Of a DNA stretch of 64,000 nt, positions 7,109 to 16,423 are shown one piece after another. The position numbers and the translations under genes were made by a program. Each line of letters begins with the position of its first letter. Position 1 is the first letter of the stretch. Under the pieces are notes generated by a model. It ran no database searches. It was not told the DNA's origin and worked only from the letters and a program-made list of their open reading frames with translations. This DNA comes from UBA4810 sp002479215 (GTDB lineage: Bacteria; Desulfobacterota; Syntrophia; Syntrophales; Smithellaceae): the NCBI GenBank assembly GCA_049514435.1, contig JBEKVB010000011.1:1-64000 (forward strand), written 5' to 3'.

Positions 7109-9091
7109 TCAATATTTAATTTTCCAGCTACTATATTTATTTTTTGCTCTTCTCTTGTTAATAATTCTGACAGTAAAATAAATTATAGCGAAAAATAATA
7201 GTCCGATAAGAAAGAGAGCTAAAATCGTGGGTAAAGTTGCGCCGGCGATGAGAGCACCAGGATACCAGCTGGGTTCACTTACAATACGCCCCAGTTTGGT
7301 TTTGTATTTTTCCGGCAAATCGGGAATACCGTCGCCGTTTGTGTCCCGAAAGGACCGGACATATTCAATCACTCCCTGCCATTCTTTTAGTTCCTGAATG
7401 CCGCGTTTGGATTTATCCGCGTTCACCCGCACGTCCGATAAATTTTTTACGGGTCTTCCATTTTTATCTTTCGGGACGATATCGAGGAAATGATAAGTAT
7501 AATTCCCGATTCCTTTTAAAAAGGTGGCGTTGTAAATATTAACCGCCACCCGGTAAAGCCGGTGGTTGGATTGACTGTAGTCAAATTTTTTATATCCTTC
7601 TTCCTCGCCGCCCATTTCGATATTCGTCACCCTGTCAAAAATTACGCGGTGCGGATTGTACGTAAAGCGCAGGCCGGATATTTGCAGAAAATAGTCGTAT
7701 CCCTTGCGCGGGTAAACGCTGGTTAAAATTTCCAGAGCTCTTTTGATTTCATATCCGTAAAGGTAAAAACTAATCAGCGGGTAGCCCATCGTGGAATCTT
7801 TATCCATCCCGATACCCAGCGGTATAGTGCGGAATAAATCACCTACTGTTATTCTGCCGGTCTTGCCCGCGATCAAATTATCGCGGATAACTCCGTTGGA
7901 TTCCACGGCAACGTCAACATGGATTGCCGGATCATTTGCTTCCGAGTCAACTTTATTTACATACCAGCGAATGGAGTCGGCAATCATGTTACCCAGCGGC
8001 GATTCATAGGCGCCGATTTCCAAATCCCAGTTAGTATGGGCGATAACTTTGTCATAGCTCAAACCGAAACCGGCGAGAAATTGCGCGTTTATTTTTTGTT
8101 TGAATCCTTCAATCATTTTTTGAATTGTCGCATCACCAACAATAGAGCTGTTGATGGCGACAGTTTTATAATTTTTCAGCACGATATTTTTTTTACCGCA
8201 GGCGATATCCAGAATGCCTACATTTTTTCCGTAAACCCAGGCGTGGACAATGATTGTATCACCAACTTTAATCGGAGTTTGGTACGGGGCGTGCGTGTGC
8301 CCGCTGACAATTACATCGATTCCCTTGACTTTGCGGGCGAGAATTTCATCTTCGGATTTATTGGTATCCGCATCAAGACCGCTGTGCGAAAGGCAAATAA
8401 CAATATCTGCCTTTTCCTTTTCCCGCAGTATACCGACAATCCTGCGGGAAACTTCGATGGGATCGCCAAAAGTCACCGGCTTGGCAAAAGGAGCTACCGC
8501 CGCGGCATCCTTGCCCATAATGCCAAAAATTCCGATTTTGATTCCGGCGCGGGTTAAAACGGTATAATCTTTTACGCCAACTTCCTGAAAAGCTTCTTGC
8601 AAACTATCGCCGGCGGGATTTTTTTTATCAAAAATCGCGCTGGCAAAAACAATCTGAGGCATTCCTCCGCCGGCTTTAGCAGCCTTCAAAATCCGGGCCA
8701 GCCCCGCCGGTTTCAAGTCGAATTCGTGATTACCCAGAGTGACGGCGTCATAACCCATGGCCTTAAGCAGGCGCAATTCGAAGGCTTCCTCGCGCACGAG
8801 CATATGAAAAAGAGAACCCATCGTATAGTCGCCGGAATCCAGAACCAGCACGGTATTTTTTCTTTCTTTTCTTGTTTTTTTAATTACGGCGGCAATGCGC
8901 GACCAGCCGCCAAGAGTCTTATCGGCTCCGGCATCAAAAGGCCGATAGTCTATTTCCGGAGAAAAGCCCTGCAGGTGAGAGTGCAGATCGTTGGTGTGCA
9001 CTATGGTAAGTAGTTTTTCCGCCGCCGGCAAATTTACGGAAAAAGAAAAAAATATGGCTGTGAAAATAATAACAAGGCGCAGCAGTTTCAT
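7109..9091 (-). CDS. Exported, membrane-anchored 5'-nucleotidase / metallophosphatase (UshA-like)
   Basis: Begins with a signal peptide (MKLLRLVIIFTAIFFSFSV...PAA). The metallophosphoesterase domain follows with LTIVHTNDLHSHLQG, VLDSGDYTMGS, TLGNHEFD and VIVSGHTHAPY, the ordered metal ligands of the UshA/5'-nucleotidase family. A C-terminal 5'-nucleotidase domain (LGNMIADSIRW, SNGVIRDNL) comes next, then DTNGDGIPDLPEKY, a calcium-loop-like motif. It ends in a single membrane helix (TILALFLIGLLFFAIIYFTV) and a basic tail, which is unusual for UshA and suggests it is tethered to a membrane facing the periplasm. The start is ATG 9091, which has AGGAGG just upstream; the ATG at 9112 lies ahead of that ribosome site. 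It sits 31 bases behind hflX, probably in one operon. Confidence 0.88.
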   Translation of the reverse strand: MKLLRLVIIFTAIFFSFSVNLPAAEKLLTIVHTNDLHSHLQGFSPEIDYRPFDAGADKTLGGWSRIAAVIKKTRKERKNTVLVLDSGDYTMGSLFHMLVREEAFELRLLKAMGYDAVTLGNHEFDLKPAGLARILKAAKAGGGMPQIVFASAIFDKKNPAGDSLQEAFQEVGVKDYTVLTRAGIKIGIFGIMGKDAAAVAPFAKPVTFGDPIEVSRRIVGILREKEKADIVICLSHSGLDADTNKSEDEILARKVKGIDVIVSGHTHAPYQTPIKVGDTIIVHAWVYGKNVGILDIACGKKNIVLKNYKTVAINSSIVGDATIQKMIEGFKQKINAQFLAGFGLSYDKVIAHTNWDLEIGAYESPLGNMIADSIRWYVNKVDSEANDPAIHVDVAVESNGVIRDNLIAGKTGRITVGDLFRTIPLGIGMDKDSTMGYPLISFYLYGYEIKRALEILTSVYPRKGYDYFLQISGLRFTYNPHRVIFDRVTNIEMGGEEEGYKKFDYSQSNHRLYRVAVNIYNATFLKGIGNYTYHFLDIVPKDKNGRPVKNLSDVRVNADKSKRGIQELKEWQGVIEYVRSFRDTNGDGIPDLPEKYKTKLGRIVSEPSWYPGALIAGATLPTILALFLIGLLFFAIIYFTVRIINKRRAKNKYSSWKIKY

Positions 9092-9122
9092 TTTCCCTCC
9101 TGTAGGGCGCATTCTTCCTTAA

Positions 9123-10800
9123 TCATTTCTTAGCATAAAATTCAGGCACGGAAAAGTGTTTATCGTCCAATAACGACTCAATTTTTGTGAGCAATCCGAA
9201 AAGAGTCGTTTTATCCAAAGCAGAAACGGCAATGGCATTAAAGCGCCGGCAGAGGCTTGGCAACAAATCCTTATCGGCGATACGGTCGGCCTTATTCAAT
9301 ACTCTTATCGCCGGCTTGCCCTGAATATCCAATTCTTCCAGAATTTTTTCCACCGCCGAAATTTGATCTTCAAACTGATTATTGCTGATGTCAATCACAT
9401 GCAAAAGAATGTCGGCTTCGTTAAGCTCATCGAGCGTCGCCCGGAATGCCGCAAACAATTCTTGCGGCAAATTGCGGATAAAGCCCACCGTATCGGTGAT
9501 AACCGCTTCGGTATCCCTGGGGAAACGAAGCCGCGCACTTTTTGTATCCAGCGTAGCAAAAAGTTTATCTTCGATCAATACCGAACTTTTAGTGAGGGTA
9601 TTGAGCAGCGTGGATTTGCCCGCATTAGTATAGCCGACGATGGAAATGACCGGCAGCTCTGATTTTCGCCTTTTGCCGCGGCGCTGGCACCGTGATTTCG
9701 TTATTGCTTTTAAATCTTTTTCCAGGCGATGAATGCGTTCGCGAATACGGCGGCGGTCAATTTCCAATTTTGTCTCGCCCGGACCGACGCCGCCGATACC
9801 GCCGGCCAGCCGCGAAAATGAAGTATCCAGATGCGAAAGCTTCGGCAGCATGTATTTTAACTGTGCCAGTTCCACCTGGATTTTCCCTTCCCGGCTGTGA
9901 GCACGCCTCGCAAAAATATCCAGGATAACCTGAGTGCGGTCGAGAATTTTCAGTCCGGTGAAATCATTGATGGAGCGCACCTGCGCCGGTGTCAGTTCGT
10001 GATCAAAAATCAGCATGTTGGCGCCTATTTGCGTGGCGCGCAGACCGATTGCGGAAAGTTTCCCCTTACCCACCATATATTTGGGATCAGGCTGAGGACG
10101 GTATTGGACAAGGCAGTCGAATACTTCCACTCCGCAGGTGCGCGCCAGCTGTGAAAGTTCAGCAAGCGATGCTTCCGCAGAGGATTGCGGATTTTTTTCC
10201 ACGCGCAAAAGAATAGCTTTTTCCGCCGCTTCCATCTTGCGATATTTTTGTTTTTTGGAAAATTCTTCCTCGAGCGCCGCAATAAAAGAAAGAAAATTGA
10301 TGTGGAGCCGGCGCGGCTCTTCGGGATTCATGATTAACCAGTACTCTCCCGCCGGATTTTCCGGAATCAGGTGCGCTAAATGGAGCGCTCCCGCAGAGCC
10401 GTCCGGGCGAACCTCCAGTGCGCCGATCATGTCCAGCCGCAGGTGCGAGAGATCGGTTAAATCCTCGCCGGAGAGGCCTTCCGTATTTAAATGAGTATGA
10501 ATCAGGCGCAAGCCTTTGAACCGCGAAGACGACGAGCGGAATCCTTCCAGAGAAGGAATTAAAACACTTTTATAATCGCCGATGATTACCGTGTTTATTT
10601 CGCCTTTGCGGCTGATGAGCAGGCCGATTTGGCGATTAATATCGCGGGAAAGAAGAGAAAGCCGCAAGGCGAGCTCCGGGCTGACGATATTTTCCGGGGG
10701 AATGCCTTTGCGATAGAGGCGTTCTATTTGTTTGATTTGAGCGGCGCCCAGTCCTGCCGTATTTCCGAATATTTTATTGATAGCCGTTTTCCCCGTTCAT
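9123..10800 (-). CDS. hflX: GTPase HflX, with an apparent frameshift near the start
   Basis: Ribosome-associated GTPase that splits stalled 70S ribosomes. Clear are the N-terminal HflX domain (VFDCLVQYRPQPDPKYMVGKGKL), the linker ELAQLKYMLPKLS, the glycine-rich SRLAGGIGGVGPGETKLE, and G motifs GYTNAGKSTLLN, DTVGFIRNLP and NKAD. The coding frame is open back to 10797 but has no ATG or GTG there; it reads TGKTAINKIFGNTAGLGAAQ, the expected HflX N-terminus. An ATG at 10798-10800 is one frame off. Removing one base from the GGGGAAAA run (10787-10794) joins it to give MNGKTAINKIFGNTAGLG. So either a real frameshift or a sequence error disrupts codon 3-4. A TTG at 10667 is the first usable in-frame start otherwise and would lose about 44 conserved residues. 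Confidence 0.88.
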
Positions 10801-10964
10801 TTTGCCAATATCTATCCGCCTCAGGTGGATAAAATTATCGCATCGAGGTTTACTTTAATCTAACAGTCTTCAGCCTAGATTCCTTTAATTACCACAATTC
10901 ATCCGGATTAGTCAAAACAGCAAAAAAAGTTAAGGATAAAGACTGAAGACAGAAGAATGGGTCT

Positions 10965-11187
10965 ATTAATCCCGCTGAGCGGGATAGCTCCAATAACCTT
11001 TGACTACGGATAATTCGGCTAAAAAACTTCAATACGCTTTGCTTTTGAAGTTTTAGTCTCATTACAGCTAACAAATATTACGGCACTGCGTTTGTAATAT
11101 TTGAGTTTCATTCATTCGACCAGCAACCTTCAGCATGTGTGATCTTTAGGTTATTCACTTCGTTTCTGAAACTTGGGTCTCACTAAA
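10965..11187. repeat. Mosaic dispersed repeat, locus 2
   Basis: The hflX-porin gap (10801-11348) is non-coding. It holds repeat unit B (11056-11095), the TTTGAGTTTCATT tag after it, and unit A (11114-11184), all shared with 2008-2188 but in the opposite order. A hairpin ATCCCGCTGAGCGGGAT lies at about 10967 and CTTCAA...TTTTGAAG near 11025-11052. Fragments of the CTTCAGCCT repeat lie near 10865 and 10936. The rest of the gap is the terminator region described separately. Confidence 0.75.
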
Positions 11188-11251
11188 AATCCCCGGAAGG
11201 GCGGGCGAAGATTCCCCTGAAATAAAAAGAGGAGAAGGTTGGGGGATTAGA

Positions 11252-11289
11252 CAAAAAAATCCCCGGAAGTTGCCCGTCCTTCCGGGGAT
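11252..11289 (-). terminator. Rho-independent terminator of the porin gene
   Basis: Read on the minus strand: ATCCCCGGAAG (11289-11279), a nine-base loop, CTTCCGGGGAT (11269-11259), then a run of T from 11259 down. The 11-bp stem is perfect and GC-rich. It lies about 60 bases beyond the porin stop codon. A partial copy of the stem (ATCCCCGGAAGGGCGGGCGAAG) lies just beyond at about 11187. Confidence 0.9.
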
Positions 11290-11348
11290 TTAAATTAACA
11301 GTTAACCCGCCCGGCATACGCCAGGCAAGCTCAACGCGCCGCCTTATC

Positions 11349-12740
11349 CTAGAAGGTAAGGGTCAGTTTGTTGATGACCATGTAGTCGTCGTGGATGCTA
11401 ACGTTGGGATTGTAACCGGCAGCAGATGGATCTCCAGTATTGCCTTTGTAATAATCACCTGCCCACCAGTAACCAACACCCAGCATATAGCTCAGGTTAT
11501 TGGTGATTTTGTAAGTACCGGTAACGTCAAGTTCCCAGCCGTAAGACTTGTCGCTGGCATAACCAGGCGAGTTTGTGTCGGCCATCGCGTAAGCAAGTGC
11601 TGCCTTGATATCCAACTTGGGAATCGGACGGACACCGCCATCGACCTGGAAGAACCACGCATTGGTCATGCCAACGCCGGTCCCAGTGCCGGTGCTGCTC
11701 CAGTTAAGTCCACCTGGAGCGTTAATTCCGCCTACCCAGTAGGTGAGATCATTATTGAACATAATCAAGCAGGGATTCCAATCCAGGCCGCCGCCTGTGA
11801 AACCGCCTTTGAGATTTTTGGGGTCGCTGCCAGCGCCAGACATGTAGGCAAATTGACCGCCGAAATAAAACATACCGAAATTAACATTGACATCAACATC
11901 ACCCATAATGTCCTGCATTGATACATTGGGTGGAAGGCCTGCGAAGTAAGGAGATTCAGGAGCTTCCGAGCCCCAAGTGTATACAAACATCGCTTCGACC
12001 TTGACCGGTCCAACCTTGACCGTCAATTTGGGCTGTAAATAGAAGACATTCACCAGGAGACCGAGAGGTTTGAACGCAGCATTGCGGTCCCAGCCGCCGA
12101 GTATACCGACATCGCCGCCCTTGAAGTTATACAAAGCAAACAAGATATACCTGTCCCAATCGACATCGTTACTTGTTTGTGTGGGGTTCACAGCAGAATA
12201 GCTATTGTCCGATTCTTTGTAAATGATACCACCGAAATAAAACGGTCCGACGGGCAGTAAGTATTCGATGCCGCCGGTGGCATGTCCGTTCACGTCGGAC
12301 TGACCGAATCCGTTCTGGAGCCCCCAAGCGTTATCATGAATATAGCCGACCTGGAACATACCGATGGGCGAAGCATACTCAACGTACATCAAATTTAAGG
12401 CGATGTTTTGTTCATCCGTCCTGGTTGCTATCGAGTAGGAAGATTGATCAAGACCAGGTGCCTCTCCTCTCGCACCGCCCCAGATTCTGTCCAGAGCGTC
12501 AATACGGGTGACCAGCTTCAGGCCCGGAGAAACGATAAAGTTCATATTGACCTGCAGCCTCTGATAGTAAAAGGCTGCGCTTTGATTGCCACTACTACCG
12601 CCTTTCGCCAAATCTGTTTGATCCAGATACATTCCGGCTGCGTAATACGAGCCGCTAAATTGTACATCGACCGCGAAGGCCGATGCGCTGAAGGCCATAA
12701 CCAGCCCCAGCGACAACAAAACTAACCAAAATCTCTTCAT
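11349..12740 (-). CDS. Outer-membrane porin-like beta-barrel protein
   Basis: Has a textbook signal peptide (MKRFWLVLLSLGLVMAFSASAFA, cleavage before VDVQF). The 440-residue mature protein is rich in alternating aromatic/polar strands (VQFSGSYYAAGMYL, YYQRLQVNMNFIV, IALNLMYVEYASP) and ends in NKLTLTF; a C-terminal phenylalanine is the assembly signal of outer-membrane barrels. No specific porin family is certain from the sequence alone. A strong ribosome site (AAGGAGG), its own promoter candidate at 12877-12905 and a strong terminator suggest a highly expressed single gene, as for a major porin. Substrate unknown. Confidence 0.8.
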   Translation of the reverse strand: MKRFWLVLLSLGLVMAFSASAFAVDVQFSGSYYAAGMYLDQTDLAKGGSSGNQSAAFYYQRLQVNMNFIVSPGLKLVTRIDALDRIWGGARGEAPGLDQSSYSIATRTDEQNIALNLMYVEYASPIGMFQVGYIHDNAWGLQNGFGQSDVNGHATGGIEYLLPVGPFYFGGIIYKESDNSYSAVNPTQTSNDVDWDRYILFALYNFKGGDVGILGGWDRNAAFKPLGLLVNVFYLQPKLTVKVGPVKVEAMFVYTWGSEAPESPYFAGLPPNVSMQDIMGDVDVNVNFGMFYFGGQFAYMSGAGSDPKNLKGGFTGGGLDWNPCLIMFNNDLTYWVGGINAPGGLNWSSTGTGTGVGMTNAWFFQVDGGVRPIPKLDIKAALAYAMADTNSPGYASDKSYGWELDVTGTYKITNNLSYMLGVGYWWAGDYYKGNTGDPSAAGYNPNVSIHDDYMVINKLTLTF

Positions 12741-12876
12741 TTTTTCCTCCTTAATTTACAAGAGTAAAAAAACTTCCGCCTTTAAAAACGGGCATTTTCT
12801 TTAAAGGCCACTTCACACAGTATCCCGCGGTCTTGGTACGGGCTAAAACATAACCTCCACAGGATATATTTTGGCG

Positions 12877-12905
12877 AAGCTAACACTGGTCAAAAAGCTT
12901 GTCAA
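12877..12905 (-). promoter_or_regulatory. Sigma-70-type promoter candidate for the porin gene
   Basis: On the minus strand a perfect -35 box TTGACA (12905-12900) is followed after exactly 17 bases by TAGCTT (12882-12877) as a weaker -10. It would give a leader of about 130 bases before the porin ATG at 12740. Confidence 0.55.
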
Positions 12906-13526
12906 GATTTTTTTGTGAAAAATTTAACCCTCTTTATATGCTGTTTTGCTCAATAAGATAAAGCAACAAACATGCCACGTTTTCACGCACTCCGGCAAGG
13001 TATTACAAACAATGATGCCCGACAAACAGGCCAGGCAATCTTTAATGTCCCCCGACGGCGATGGTAGGCGGTGATGGATGTGTCCTTGCAGACGTAATGT
13101 TCAGCGCAGTTAAAAGCCGGTAGTTCTTTATCCTCCTCCGTCACACAAAGTTTACCCGGCGCATGCAGGGTGACAGCTCCGCCAGCGGTTGGTATGGGGA
13201 AGTTTTCCCCTGCCTGTCCGGTAGACAGCCCGCAAGCCGAACACGCCGTTAATCTGTTCGATAATTACCCGATTGTAAATCAGCCGTCCCGTCAGCAAAG
13301 TGGCTGATTATAATGGAAAATGATTGCAGCAGGCGGTATTTTAAATATTTCTTGACATCAAGGTGATATTAAGGTAGGTGAGGTCGCAAGGAGATTGTGA
13401 CTTGCGGTCAAATTATGACCCCTGTTCACAAGACGCAAGGCCCGATAAAAGCATGAATTGCCTATATTAAAACGTAGCTTATGACGTTGGAAATCATAAA
13501 ATTAAAAAGGGAGGTAGAAGAGTATT
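12906..13526. other. Large gap upstream of acs with an unassigned open frame and hairpins
   Basis: No gene I can name. On the minus strand an open frame without a normal start runs 13264-12983 and reads like protein (for example CSACGLSTGQAGENFPIPT and FNCAEHYVCKDTSITAYH). The overlapping minus frames just upstream also look coding-like, so it may be a frameshifted gene remnant. The same stretch has compact inverted repeats (GGGGAAGTTTTCCCC at about 13198-13212; CTGTCCGGTAGACAG at about 13214-13228), so a structured RNA is also possible. A TTGACA at 13352-13357 with TAGGTG 17 bases on is a weak promoter candidate for acs; GGGAGG before 13527 is its ribosome site. Confidence 0.4.
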
Positions 13527-15500
13527 ATGGCTGATGCAGAAAAGGTTCAGTTAAAGGAAGTCTATCCGGTGCCGGCAAAGGTAAAAAAGACGGCATTTAT
13601 CAGCGGTAGAGCGGCTTATGACAAACTGTGGAAAAGATCGATTGAAGAGCCTGAAGCTTTTTGGGGAGAAATTGCGAACGAATACGTAGAATGGTTCAAA
13701 AAATGGGATAAAGTGGAAGACTACAATTTCCACGTCAAAAAAGGCCCCATCTATGTTAAGTATTTCCAGGGCGGAAAGCTCAATGTCTCTTACAACTGTC
13801 TGGATAAACATTTAAAGACCCGCGGCAACAAAATTGCCATTCAGTGGGAAGGCAATGAGCCCGGTGAACAAAAATCATTTACTTATAAACAGCTGCATGA
13901 ACAGGTTTGCAAATTTGCCAACGTCCTCAAAGCCAACGGCATTAAAAAGGGCGACCGGGTATGCCTTTACATGCCGATGGTTCCGGAGCTGGCCATAGCG
14001 ATGCTCGCCTGCACGAGAATCGGCGCCATTCACAGCATCGTTTTCGGCGGATTCAGTTCCGATGCGCTCAAAGACAGAATTATTGATTCCGGCGCGAAGT
14101 TACTGGCCGTCTGCGACGGCACTTTCCGCGGCAACAAAGCCGTCCCGCAAAAAGCGAGCGCCGATGAAGCCCTAAAATCATGCCCCTCGGTAAAAACAGT
14201 CATCGTCGTCAACCGTGTCGGCGACAAAATCAAATGCGCTTGGACTGCCGGCCGCGATAAATGGTGGCACGAGGAAATGGCCAAAGTAAACGCCAAATGC
14301 GATCCCGAGTGGATGGACGCGGAAGATCCGCTCTTCGTTCTTTACACGTCAGGCTCCACCGGAAAACCAAAAGGCGTTATGCACACCACCGGCGGCTATC
14401 TGGTCTTCGTCGCCTACACGCACAAAATGATTTTTGATTACCATGAAGAAGATATTTTCTGGTGCACCGCCGATGTCGGCTGGGTAACGGGACACAGCTA
14501 CATCGTTTACGGCCCGCTGTGCAACGGCGCGACATCGGTTATGTTCGAAGGCGTTCCCAATTATCCGACCTTCAGCCGTTTCTGGCAGGTTGTGGAAAAA
14601 TACAAGGTCTCCATTTTCTATACCGCACCTACGGCCATCCGCGCCATCGCCAAAGAAGGCAATGATTGGGTCAAAAAAGCGAACATCTCTTCGATCCGTA
14701 TTCTGGGCACAGTCGGCGAGCCGATTAACCCGGAAGCATGGAACTGGTATTACAATGTTATCGGACGCGGCGAATGCCCCATCGTGGATACCTGGTGGCA
14801 AACGGAAACCGGCGGAATCTTAATTACGCCTCTGCCCGGCGCCATCGACATCAAACCCGGTATGGCCACAGTGCCTTTCATGGGCGTATGGCCTGTCCTT
14901 CTGGATGACGAAGGTAAGGAATTTACCGAAACGATCGCCAGCGGCGCGCTGTGCATCAAAAAACCGTGGCCGGGCATTATGCGAGGCGTCTATGGAGACC
15001 CCAAGAGATTCCAGGAAACTTACTTTGAACAGTTCCCCGGATACTACGTGGCCGGCGACGGCGCCCGCCGCGATAAAGACGGCTATTATCAGATTACCGG
15101 CCGTATCGACGACGTTATCAACGTTTCCGGCCATCGCATGGGAACGGCGGAAGTGGAAAGCGCGCTCGTCGCCCATAAATCGGTCGCCGAAGCGGCGGTT
15201 GTCGGTTTCCCCCATGACATCAAGGGACAGGGAATTTACGCCTATGTTACCCTGAAAACCGGCATCCAAAAATCGGAGGAATTAAAAAAGGAATTGATCG
15301 CCCATGTGCGCACGGTTATCGGGCCTATTGCCACCCCCGATAAGATTCAATGGGCGGATATGCTGCCCAAAACACGCAGCGGCAAGATCATGAGAAGAAT
15401 TTTGAAAAAGGTCGCCGCCAATCTGCTGGGCGAATTGGGTGATACCAGCACTCTGGCCGATCCCACGGTCGTTGACGACATCGTAAAAAACAGGGTGTAA
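13527..15500 (+). CDS. acs: Acetyl-CoA synthetase (AMP-forming)
   Basis: Activates acetate (or another short acid) with ATP and CoA through an acyl-adenylate, in the cytosol. The 657 residues are the usual ACS length. Motifs: P-loop VLYTSGSTGKPKGVMHTTGG, the acetate-pocket region DVGWVTGHSYIVYGPL, VDTWWQTETGG with the tryptophan typical of short-chain enzymes, the hinge TGRIDDVINVSGHRMGT, and LPKTRSGKIMRRIL with the catalytic lysine that is a target of acetylation in this family. It is single-gene with a strong terminator behind it. In a syntroph it could also run towards acetate plus ATP, as shown for Syntrophus; direction here is inference. A propionyl-CoA synthetase is less likely. Confidence 0.93.
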   Translation: MADAEKVQLKEVYPVPAKVKKTAFISGRAAYDKLWKRSIEEPEAFWGEIANEYVEWFKKWDKVEDYNFHVKKGPIYVKYFQGGKLNVSYNCLDKHLKTRGNKIAIQWEGNEPGEQKSFTYKQLHEQVCKFANVLKANGIKKGDRVCLYMPMVPELAIAMLACTRIGAIHSIVFGGFSSDALKDRIIDSGAKLLAVCDGTFRGNKAVPQKASADEALKSCPSVKTVIVVNRVGDKIKCAWTAGRDKWWHEEMAKVNAKCDPEWMDAEDPLFVLYTSGSTGKPKGVMHTTGGYLVFVAYTHKMIFDYHEEDIFWCTADVGWVTGHSYIVYGPLCNGATSVMFEGVPNYPTFSRFWQVVEKYKVSIFYTAPTAIRAIAKEGNDWVKKANISSIRILGTVGEPINPEAWNWYYNVIGRGECPIVDTWWQTETGGILITPLPGAIDIKPGMATVPFMGVWPVLLDDEGKEFTETIASGALCIKKPWPGIMRGVYGDPKRFQETYFEQFPGYYVAGDGARRDKDGYYQITGRIDDVINVSGHRMGTAEVESALVAHKSVAEAAVVGFPHDIKGQGIYAYVTLKTGIQKSEELKKELIAHVRTVIGPIATPDKIQWADMLPKTRSGKIMRRILKKVAANLLGELGDTSTLADPTVVDDIVKNRV

Positions 15501-15504
15501 GCTG

Positions 15505-15549
15505 AAAAGCCCGATTTTCCTCAAAAGCAAGGAGAATCGGGCTTTTTTA
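15505..15549 (+). terminator. Rho-independent terminator after acs
   Basis: A stem AAGCCCGATTTTCCT / AGGAGAATCGGGCTT (one mismatch region near the loop) is followed by a run of six T. It starts five bases after the acs stop and separates acs from etfB. Confidence 0.92.
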
Positions 15550-15629
15550 TAAAGTCTTTTTATAAGAAAAAAATAAGAATGCGCGTTTTGCTAAAAAAGC
15601 TTTAGCGCAGGACAAGGAGGTTTAAAGCT

Positions 15630-16400
15630 GTGAACATTATTGCTTGCGTAAAACAGGTACCGGATACGGAAGCGCAGATAAAGGTGAAAGCTGACGGATC
15701 GGGCATCGAAGACGGCCAAATCAAATGGGTCATGAATCCTTATGACGAGTATGGCGTGGAAGAAGCCCTGCGGCTGAAAGAAAAAAACGGCGGGGAAGTA
15801 ACGATTGTTTCCGTGGGGCCGGCACGGGCGATGGAAACGGTAAGAACTGCCCTGGCTATGGGCGCGGATAAGGGCGTGCACGTCTCCGACCCGGCGTTGG
15901 ATAATGCCGATGCGTTCGTTACGGCTTCGGCTCTGGCCGCCGTCATTAAAGGAATACCTTATGACATCATCTTTTGCGGACAACGCGCCATTGACGATGA
16001 TTCAGGCCAGGTCGGCCCGATGCTGGCCGAGCTTTTGGGAATCCCCCAGTTGACTCTGGTCACGAAATTGGAATATGCTGGAACTTCGGTAAAGGTTATC
16101 CGGCCGATCGAAGGAGCCCAGCTCTCGATCGAAACAAGTTTGCCCTGCGTGGTGACGGCGCAAAAGGGACTCAACGAACCGCGCTATGCCTCGCTTCCGG
16201 GTATCATGAAAGCGAAGAAAAAACCCGTGGACGTGAAAAATGCGGCGGCGCTGGGAATCGCCACGGAATCAAAAACAAAAGTAGCCAAAACCATTCCGCC
16301 TCCCGCCAGACCTCCCGGAAAAATTATCTGCGGAGATGATCCGGCGCAAAAGGCGGCGGAAGTAGCCAGGTTGCTCAGGGAAGAAGCAAAAGTTATTTAA
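15630..16400 (+). CDS. etfB: Electron transfer flavoprotein, beta subunit
   Basis: Half of the soluble ETF heterodimer that takes electrons from acyl-CoA dehydrogenases. The start is GTG at 15630 behind AAGGAGG; the N-terminus NIIACVKQVPDTEAQIKV is the family start. The signature CGQRAIDDDSGQVGPMLAE and the CVVTAQKGLNEPRYASLPGIM recognition loop are both intact; 256 residues is normal. It is followed by etfA after 23 bases and then by the membrane oxidoreductase gene, an order that implies electrons from beta-oxidation pass EtfBA to the membrane. No acyl-CoA dehydrogenase gene is in the window, so its partner dehydrogenase must be elsewhere. Confidence 0.95.
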   Translation: MNIIACVKQVPDTEAQIKVKADGSGIEDGQIKWVMNPYDEYGVEEALRLKEKNGGEVTIVSVGPARAMETVRTALAMGADKGVHVSDPALDNADAFVTASALAAVIKGIPYDIIFCGQRAIDDDSGQVGPMLAELLGIPQLTLVTKLEYAGTSVKVIRPIEGAQLSIETSLPCVVTAQKGLNEPRYASLPGIMKAKKKPVDVKNAAALGIATESKTKVAKTIPPPARPPGKIICGDDPAQKAAEVARLLREEAKVI

Positions 16401-16423
16401 TTTAAAAGCGGAGGATTGATAAA

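Noticed and set aside
13090..13330. Possible cobalamin- or molybdenum-cofactor-type riboswitch upstream of acs
   Set aside because: Hairpins are present but the conserved core boxes of those classes do not line up, and acs is not a usual target.
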